A stretch of 64,000 nt of DNA from Moniliella sp. 'wahieum' (taxonomy: Eukaryota; Basidiomycota; Moniliellomycetes; Moniliellales; Moniliellaceae). The stretch spans positions 150,186-214,185 of the forward strand of contig RSEE01000106.1 in the NCBI GenBank assembly GCA_003971905.1, given 5' to 3'. The notes under the pieces were generated by a model. It made no database searches. It had not been told where the DNA came from and was given only the letters and a program-made list of their open reading frames with translations. Shown piece by piece: positions 56,691 through 64,000 of the stretch (its first letter is position 1; each line of letters opens with the position of its first letter). Position numbers and translations under genes: made by a program.

Positions 56691-59063
56691 TCTGCGAACA
56701 AAACGTACCGGGAGGGGGAAGGGTGAAGGGGTGAGAGCAGGTGAGGGAGAGGAGAAGAAAAGACAGATCCTTGCGAGGAGACGTAGAGTTATACTTTTAC
56801 TGGCCTGCAGACAAAATACTGACAGCTGCTGTCGTCGTCGCACCTTAACTTAATTCATGAATCATTGATCAGCGTGCATCCGAACAAGATCAACGCACCT
56901 GGGCACAAATCCCGTGCCTGGTTCAGGTTCAGGCACCGGAGCCTGTCACATGTCGTGTGCATGGCCCCGGAGTAGTGAGTACTCAACTGAGTACGATGCA
57001 AAGAGTTGCGATCATTTGGCGGTAGAACAAGTGTCAAATGATTCGACTGTCGGGCGGCTGGTGTGGACCGGGGTTCCCGCGGTCCCACTATGGGTTATGG
57101 ACAAAGCAACGATCGGATCAAGAAAGCGGTCCATATTCTGACACTTACCCATCTGTCGTTTTCTTGAGGCTGGGGAGAACACCCGTGCGGTAGTATGGCA
57201 TGGGGGCCTCTGCGCTGTTCTTCTTTGTCGCCCTTGGGCCTTGCCACATGTGACCGTATTGGATCAAACACACCCCAGGAACAGCGCAATTGGGGATTCC
57301 CAGCGCTCTTCCTCTTCCGCGACTTTCCGTGTCTTCCCCGCACCCTCCGTTGTGGTTGCATAACATGAACACCAGTAGCACCCGAGCGACCCTTGTTCAC
57401 ACCAAGGAACAGCGCCTGAAAACAAAATACCGCCGCTGCGCTTGTGCACAAGTGCACTTGGTGCACTCACAAACCGCTTTTCGGACGCTCGAAAAGAGGC
57501 TCTGGGACCGTCTCGTCTCCTCTCTTTCTCTTGGGGCGCTTCGCATTCGCAATCGAGTGCGTTAATCGGAGGCACATCGATCATCGACCATAGCACATCG
57601 AGATCTGATGGCGCATCCGAATGGGGCAGCACGGGTGCCAGCGGAAGGAGAGTGGCGCGGTGCTGGTCGAGAACAGCACTTGACGAGCAGCAAACGAAGC
57701 CAATCACAGAGACCAGCTGCCATGGGCTCGCGGTGGGCGAGTGCGAGTGATGATCGATGAAGGATCGATGAAGCGATAGCAGATCTGATAAATGGACACG
57801 CACCCCGCCCCTTTGGCTTGGCAGCCGTGTGATTGGTGTGATGTGTGATGCATGCGCATTTTAATCAATGCACATCTGGGCATTTTTTTTTCCGAGGAGC
57901 GCGGCATGGGGTGGGGCTCATACAGTGAGGACGAATTAAACGAGCAAAGTTAATGATTACTGAACCTTGAAGCTCTTGAAGCGCGAAGCTTGAAGACCAA
58001 TAAGGTTGAAGCACACACTGTTTGCACCCGCGCAGTAGGGATGGGGATGGCCACACCGCCGCTCTTGGGCAACCCCTTGTGGCGGAGCCGGACGGAGGGC
58101 CAAGAGACCCCACCCAAGGCGGGCCCAGACGAAATTTGGTCTAGGCAGCAAAAAACTTCCATGGCCATGTCGAGCGCAGAGACACGATGCAAGAGACTGG
58201 AAGCGGCCAAGGCAACAGCAGGAGTGTGTTGACTGTATATGGACTAGCTGGACTAGCGTGTCTAGCGAGGGGACGAGGAAGAGTTGTTTTTTGCACATAG
58301 CTACCCGAAGGAAAAAAATCCATGACCCTCTGGGACTGATGTGTGTGATGCGCGCATATGGAAGGCGGAAGGCGGTATGGCTATCTGGAGCATCAGCAAG
58401 GTCGATCTCAACCGCGGGTCCCGACGAGCGGATGAGAGCTTTCTTGAGTAGGGTCCCTGGCTCACCAGCATAGTTCACTAGTCACTTGGCTTAGCCCGCC
58501 GGCTCGTTCAGTTCGGAGGTGAGGATGATCGGTGATCGATGAGAAGATGAGATGAAGAGATGTGGGGGAGGCAGGATGGCCAATCTGATTGATGGGTAGG
58601 CGTGCCAGTGCGTGTGCGAAACCTCAATAAGCTGACTCGGCACCTCGTCCTTACATCTGCCCCAGATGGTAGGGAGCAAGTGACATAGTGACATATGGGC
58701 TGGAGCGACATCCTCTGTCCGTCGACCAACATACCGCCACTCTCGCTTCTTTCAGGAGCAAGCCGCAAGAACAGTGTTCTAGCGGCCTCTCTCCTCCTGT
58801 GCTTGGTATCCATCGACATTCTGCACAACAGCAATCCCAACTCCGTGTGCCTGGACCCGGTATCTCACACACCCTGTCCTTCGTCAGCACGTCAACTAGC
58901 TCTCTCTCTCGCCGTGTCGGTCCCCTTGCTTCCCTTCAAGCTTCATCGATCATCGATCATCCCTTCTAGGTATCCTTGCAACTTGTCAAAGTTACCACAC
59001 ATAAAGATACCCCTCATCCTTCTCCCCTCTCTACCACCACCTGGAGTCGTAGCAGTCGCCACC
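56691..59063. promoter_or_regulatory. FET3-FTR1 intergenic region
   Basis: 2.37 kb between divergent iron-uptake genes. It carries a perfect ATCTGATAA at 57783..57791, CGATAG ten bases upstream of it, and CAGATAG (minus strand) at about 58381-58387. ORFs here on both strands have no motif; the minus-strand one at 57264-57803 is Cys-containing but unsupported. Short GGCGGAA heptads (58360) and ATCGATCATCGATCATC words (58943) are present. Confidence 0.55.
57783..57791 (+). promoter_or_regulatory. Iron-responsive GATA factor site (ATCTGATAA)
   Basis: An exact match to ATCWGATAA, the extended GATA motif used by the fungal iron repressors Urbs1/SreA/Sre/Fep1. It lies about 1.1 kb upstream of FET3 and 1.3 kb upstream of FTR1. 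Function is inferred from context. Confidence 0.6.
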
Positions 59064-60647
59064 ATGTCTGCGCCACTCATTGGCAATACGGGCAACAAGG
59101 TGTTTGCGCCTTCCATTCTCTTCATCGCCTGGCGTGAGGCGATGGAGGCGTCGCTGGTGATTGGAATCCTGCTCGCGTCGGTCGAGTCCTTGGTCAAGGA
59201 CGATCTGCGATTCCCTCTCCCGCAAGAAGGGCGTGACCCCAATGCCCCACTGCCGCCGGAGGACTTGACGGAAAACCAGAAACCAAAGAGCATGTCGAGC
59301 TGGAACGCAAGGTGCTCATCAAGCAATTGCGCAAAGCCATCTTTCTCGGCGCGTTTATCGGGCTGATGATTGCGTTTTGCATTGGCGCTGCCTTCTTGGC
59401 TGTGTTTTACACCCAAGTCAATGACTTGTACGGCAAACCGAGGAACTGTGGGAGGGCATCTTCAACTTGATTGCCGTTGTTCTCATTCTTCCCATGAGCA
59501 TGGCCATCTTACGTGCCGATCGGTCCAAGGCCAAGTGGAGCGTCAAGCTGAAGAAGGCGTTTGAGGAGGCCACCGAGAAACAAAAGCGCAAGGAGGCGGC
59601 CAAAGCGATTCAACACGGGGACGCGGTCGCGCTTCCTGGTCAAGAACTGCCACCTCGCCGTCGATTCTTCGGCTTGCTCCCTCCCGCCAAGTCTTCGTCC
59701 AACAAGAAGGAAAACAGGCTGGCCACGATGCGGAGCAAGCCCGAGTGGGTTATGTTTACCATTCCGTTGATCACCACGCTTCGGGAAGGACTGGAAGGAG
59801 TGGTGTTCATTGGAGGTGTCTCGCTTGGGTTGCCCGCTAGCTCGATCCCCTTCCCTGCCATTGTGGGCTTACTGATCGGGTTTGGGATCGGGATTTTGAT
59901 TTGGCGCGGTGGCGCATGGGCCAAGCGGGTCAAGGTCTTCCTCTTGTTTTCGACATGCGCATTGCTGATCATTGCGGCGGGCATGTTTTCGCGCTCAGTG
60001 TATTACCTCCAGTTTTACAAGTATGTTCAGTTGGTGGGCGACTCGGCGGCCGAGTCGGGCTCGGGCCCTGGGTCCTACGCGCCGTGGGACGTGTTTGTCC
60101 ATTTCGACACGGGCAACCCGGAGGACAAGGGAGGTGGAACGGGCTGGAGTATCCTCAACTCGCTCTTTGGCTGGGTACGTCCTAATCTGATCTTTCCCCT
60201 TGGTTGCTGGAGCGGAAAAAATATTGTGCTGGCCCTTGGTTGCTGGGGAGAAAGATGGCAGAGTGCTAACCCTCTTTGGGACAGAACAACTCGTGGAGCT
60301 ACGGCGCGACGATTGCCTACGCGCTCTTCTGGGCCGTGGTAGCAGCGTATCTCAACTACCGGATGTGGGCCGAGGGGCGCATGGGGCTGGTGTTTACCTA
60401 CAAGGGCAAAGAGATCAAGGTGTGGGAGTCGCGCCGTCGCAAGGCGTTCCAGCAGATGCGGGCCGAGCGCCGCGCCGCGCGGGCGGCGGCCGGCGTGGCG
60501 GGTGCGGGCGAGGGCGAGGGCGAGGGCTGGGAGGACAAGGGGAAGACGAGTGGGGATGATGTGCAGACGCCCAGCACGGACAGCAAGGCGGGCTCGCCGC
60601 TGGCGGAGGGTGTGGCGGAGAATGAGCCGCGGCTGGGCAAGATGTAG
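59064..60647 (+). CDS. FTR1: High-affinity iron permease Ftr1
   Basis: The permease partner of Fet3. GCCACCATGTCTGCG is a strong start. Membrane spans carry both REXXE iron-passage motifs: LFIAWREAMEASLVIGILLA (REAME) and LITTLREGLEGVVFIGGV (REGLE). Further spans: KAIFLGAFIGLMIAF-like, FPAIVGLLIGFGIGILIW and LLFSTCALLIIAAGMF, then YLQFYKYVQLVGD. A 110-nt intron (60175..60284, GTACGT to ACAG, GCTAAC branch) joins LFGW to NNSWSYGATIAYALFWAVVA, the last span, followed by a basic/acidic cytosolic tail. Frame changes are needed near 59280-59340 and 59440. Length of about 460 residues, normal for basidiomycetes. Confidence 0.95.
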
Positions 60648-60904
60648 GCGGGGGGCGTGGCGTGGCGGTGGCCCCGTTAATGGAGCTTGAAGGCGATGTA
60701 CCATGGGGTTCTGGACAGGCAGGTGATATAGATGGCAGTAGAATCGACAGGGCAGCGGGTAAACAGAGGGTGCTAATTGGAAGACGTGCGTAGCGTTGGC
60801 CGGGTGGGGCGCGAGGGCGGAACGGGGCGGATGCATCGCACGCCTGCCGCTCGTCGAGCGTTCGCAGCCTCTGCTCGGCGGGGCTGCTGGGCTGCCCCAC
60901 CGCC
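60648..60904. other. FTR1-TBC intergenic gap
   Basis: A short tandem-gene gap, both genes on the plus strand. Nothing recognised beyond the probable FTR1 3' UTR. Confidence 0.4.
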
Positions 60905-63900
60905 ATGGCCGCGTCGGCAGACCACCACGCGCGACGCTCGTCGCGCTCCTCAGCCCGCCCGCGGCGTCTGTGCGCACGCCCGCCGTGCTGGATGCGCATG
61001 CGCTCCGCCACCTCTGCCTCCAGCCGCCCGCCGCCGCGCGCCCGGCGTGGACGCGCATACTCGCGTGGCAGGCGCTGCTCAGCTACCTCCCCCCGCAGAA
61101 GACCCAGTGGCCCACCCACCTCGCGCGCCGCCGCGCCGAGTACTATGTGCGTGCTCCTCCGCCTGTGTGCGCGCTGCTGCTGCTGCTGACTGCGACGGCT
61201 GCCCAGCAATTCGTCCGCGACTTTCTCCCGCTCGCCGACGGCGCCCCCCACGCCCCGCCCTCCTACAGCGTGCCCGGCACTCTGTCCGAGCGCGATGTCC
61301 TCCTCGACTCGGTCTTCAACGACATCAACAGCACCCTCTCCACCCGCGGCGGCACCCTCTGCCACGACCCATCCCCGCCTCCGCATCCAACCCCCGTCTC
61401 CCGTGCCCGACGCCGAGTGCCACCCCCCCCGGTGCCCCGCATCACCTCGCGCTGGATGCTGCTCCGGCGCCTCGGCAAGATCCACCCGTCCTTTCTCGAC
61501 AGCTATTCCGAGCCGTCCACCACGGGCGAGCCGGTCTCTGCGGAGCAGATGGACAGCATGCGGTTTGGCGATGTGCGCTGGCATTCTCTTTTGCGCATCC
61601 TCTATATCTTTTCCCTTCTCAACCCGTCCATCGGGTACATTCAAGTACGTCCCTCCCCTCCCTGCCTCGCTCTTTTTGCCTCTCCCCCCCCCCCGCGCGT
61701 TGCTGACCCATACGCACCACCCAGGGAATGCACGATGCCGCCGCTGTGTTTCTCTACGTTTTCGGGCAAGACAGTACGGGGCCAGATGCGCCTGACGGGC
61801 TGGCTCAGCTCGAGCTGGAGGACCCTGTGGAGGCCGATGCGTTTTGGTGCTTCTCTCCCTTGATGAGCGAGGTGCGGGATTGTTTGACTTTGATGGATTG
61901 ACCACAGCGCGGCCGGGCTGCACATTAGCACACACGCGCCCAGCCTGCCACCGTGTCATCCAAGGAGAACGAGGGGATATCAGGCGCACTCAAGCAATTC
62001 AGTATTCGGCTCCAATGGCTCGACCGCGAGGTATGGGATCTACTTTCTTCGTTATCGCTCGATCCCCGTCTACCTCTCTACTCGTTCCGCTGGTTTGTTT
62101 CACTTCTCAGTACCGAGATGCAGCCGCGGGCGGGGCGCTGGTATGGGACTGCATTTTTGGCCGAGACTGGGCGCGAAACCCCGACTTGAAGCGTAGAATC
62201 AACATCCAAGATTGACTTGTTGATCGACGTTAGTTGCGCCATGATCGTGACCATTCGCGACCAACTCTTGATGCCGCCCGACCAAAAGAAGGGGACGATG
62301 GTCGCAATCAGGACCCGTATCGTCGGGCATGATGCTCTTGCTCAACTATCCCGGCGGACCGACATGATCGAGGTGGTGTCACTTGCCCTCAACTACCGCC
62401 AACGTCGGATCACGTCCTCACTTACTGGTGATGCGCCGCGTCCCAGGCCACCCGACCGCCCCGCACCCCCGCAAAAGGACCTCGTACTTCTCTTCTTGGC
62501 TTTCGGCCTCTCTCCCTCTCCCCGCCGCCAAGTCTTGGCTTCAAAATCCCTCTCCTTCAGGTAGCCCAGGCTCAAACGGGGACTCTAGTTTCTCTTCTCT
62601 GGCGAGCGGGAGCAGTGTCTGTCCCGTTATGCCACCCAGATCTCTTCCAATGACACTGTCAACAACTTATCGCGGAAAGGTTCTGTCTGGGCAGCCAAGG
62701 CGCTCAAGTCCTGGAACCAAGCCACTGCAGCGGCGCCAACCTCGGCCACCGAAGATGCCGACACGTCCGGGACCAGTGACCTGTACACAGTCTCGCGCAA
62801 CGGGACATTAAACCGATCCACCAAGCCAGTGAGTTGGAAACGAACCGCAGTCCGCGCAGTGTCCTAGGCTCGCCTGCCTTCTCCGTCCACTCGTCGGACG
62901 ACAGTCCCCGCCAAAGTACGAGAAAGTCACTGTTGTTGGTGGACCAATGGTCTTCCCCGTCACTCTCCGCATCTCTCTCCGCGGCTCGGGTCGAACACTC
63001 TGGAATCAGAGTGGTGACACGTCGGCTGCGTCGGGTACCTCGGCTGCCAGCGTGGCATCCAGTATTGAAGGCATGTTTGCTGCCGTGCGACGAAAGCATA
63101 GTTCGGTGCCGACCCCTTCGCGAGTTCCTCCCAAGCCACTGATGCTTTCTGGTGCCTCTTCCCTCTCTGCATCGTCCAATCGCGGTCACACTCCCCCCCA
63201 GGCCACGTGCCCGTTTGCCGTCCCAAGAGTCTCGGAATGGCAGTCCGAGTATGAGCCCGCACGTTTCCCGCCGCCACGTACGCGCCGAGAGCTCGTCCAC
63301 TTTCAGCTCCGAACCCTTCGCGCGACGACGATGGCCGGCCTCATCGGAGAGACAGTATCTTGTCCGCCTCGTCGCGTGCTTCGGACCGCTTGACCAGCCG
63401 GCGAGCCCCACTGGATACACCTCCCATGGCACACCTGGCTTGAGGACCATGTCTGCTTCTCGCCGGTGAGTCGACCGAGTTCATGGCGTATCACCGTGCT
63501 GGGCGACACGATCCTCGTACCCAGTCCATCTCCGATAACACCATTGCCACTTTTCTCCGTGGCTCTTCTTCGCCCGATTGGAGCCATGGCCATGCGCGCC
63601 TGCCCTCGCCCGATCCGGTTGGAGCTGACCGAACCTAACTTCAAGCCCGAAGGGTCCCTGACAGAGCACGACCAGCGGCGAAGGAGAGGGCGAGGACGAG
63701 AACGAGGTGAGAACGACGATCCGCGCTCCTCGACCCCTCCTCCCTCTCTCGCAACGACACGATCAAGCCCAAACCTACGCCCGTGCCCCTGCCCGTCGGG
63801 AGGGAGAATACGATGACGCCCATGCTTACTCCTCTCTCCCCGGACACCTACCTTGTTGTCTCGGCATTCGCCCGTACTTGCCTCCCACTCTTCGAGGAAG

Positions 63901-64000
63901 CGCTGAGTGAGATGCTATTCTTGCCCAGCTGAACCAAGATGACGAGGAGTTTGTCCCGTCGGGAGAGGAGGAGGATGTCCTGTTTACCACCGAGGGTGTG
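60905..64000 (+). CDS. TBC-domain Rab GTPase-activating protein, TBC1D13-like (3' partial)
   Basis: A RabGAP. CCGCCATGGCC at 60905 (MAASADHHARR) is the likely start; a frame change leads to VLDAHALRHLCLQPPAAARP, AWQALLSYLPPQKTQWPTHL and RRRAEYYV, a TBC1D13-type entry. After PPSY come LSERDVLLDSVFNDINSTLS and DVRWHSLLRILYIFSLLNPS. A GTACGT intron (61645..61724) joins IGYIQ to GMHDAAAVFLYVFGQD; then EADAFWCFSPLMSEVRD, LDPRLPLYSFRWFVSLLS, LVWDCIF and LLIDVSCAMIVTIRDQLL. The arginine finger normally found after the IxxDxxR block is not clear here, since that segment is degraded by indels. A long Ser/Thr-rich tail (RYATQISSNDTVNNLSRKGS and beyond) continues to the window end, finishing acidic (GEEEDVLF). 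Confidence 0.77.

Noticed and set aside
60415-61989. 524-codon minus-strand ORF across the TBC gene
   Set aside because: The plus strand carries TBC motifs in order and a spliced intron; the minus-strand frame is an antisense shadow of GC-rich codons.
1-64000. CRISPR arrays, operons or prokaryotic origins
   Set aside because: Introns, tRNA introns and fungal-specific proteins show this is eukaryotic nuclear DNA; the short tandem arrays have no spacers.

Overview
This is nuclear DNA of a filamentous or yeast-like fungus, most likely a basidiomycete. The evidence is short GT-AG introns of about 60-180 nt with CTAAC branch sites, mostly GTACGT donors, and a protein set that is fungal throughout: Pom152, eL30, eL37, Ulp1, Bmt2, Cog1, Gpi12, Tup1, Vts1, Fet3, Ftr1 and a TBC RabGAP. 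The identity below basidiomycete is inference. About 20 genes are supported. Almost every one must be read through single-base frame jumps, mainly in homopolymers. These occur even in eL37 and in the T-arm of a tRNA, so indel error in the assembly is more likely than mass gene decay. Gene coordinates here are therefore spans, not clean CDS joins.

Layout. 0-12.5 kb: the 3' end of Pom152, a head-to-head ribosomal protein pair (eL30/eL37), a large unrecognised helical-repeat protein, an NmrA-like Rossmann protein and a two-RRM Mei2-like protein. 12.9-16.4 kb: the SUMO protease Ulp1. 16.4-20 kb: gene-poor. 20-25 kb: a quinone reductase, a PuuE-type deacetylase and a histidine-phosphatase (PGM-like) protein. 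25-28.9 kb: a repeat-rich desert. 28.9-31.7 kb: an armadillo-like protein. 34-40 kb: two intron-containing tRNAs (Arg-CCG, Glu-CTC), Bmt2, Cog1 and Gpi12. 40-46.6 kb: Tup1, Vts1 and a GNAT acetyltransferase. 46.6-54.5 kb: sparse, with one low-complexity predicted protein and a second repeat-rich desert. 54.6-60.6 kb: the divergent reductive iron-uptake pair FET3-FTR1, with a perfect ATCTGATAA iron-GATA motif in the shared intergenic region. 60.9 kb to the end: a TBC1D13-like RabGAP that runs off the window.

The functional core is the FET3-FTR1 pair, which forms one ferroxidase/permease complex and probably shares iron repression. The most unusual feature is at another scale. Non-coding DNA (intergenic and intronic) carries many unrelated tandem arrays with the same period of 7 bp, often a 6-bp palindrome plus one spacer base. 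Tandem repeats inside coding exons keep periods of 3, 6, 12 or 24.
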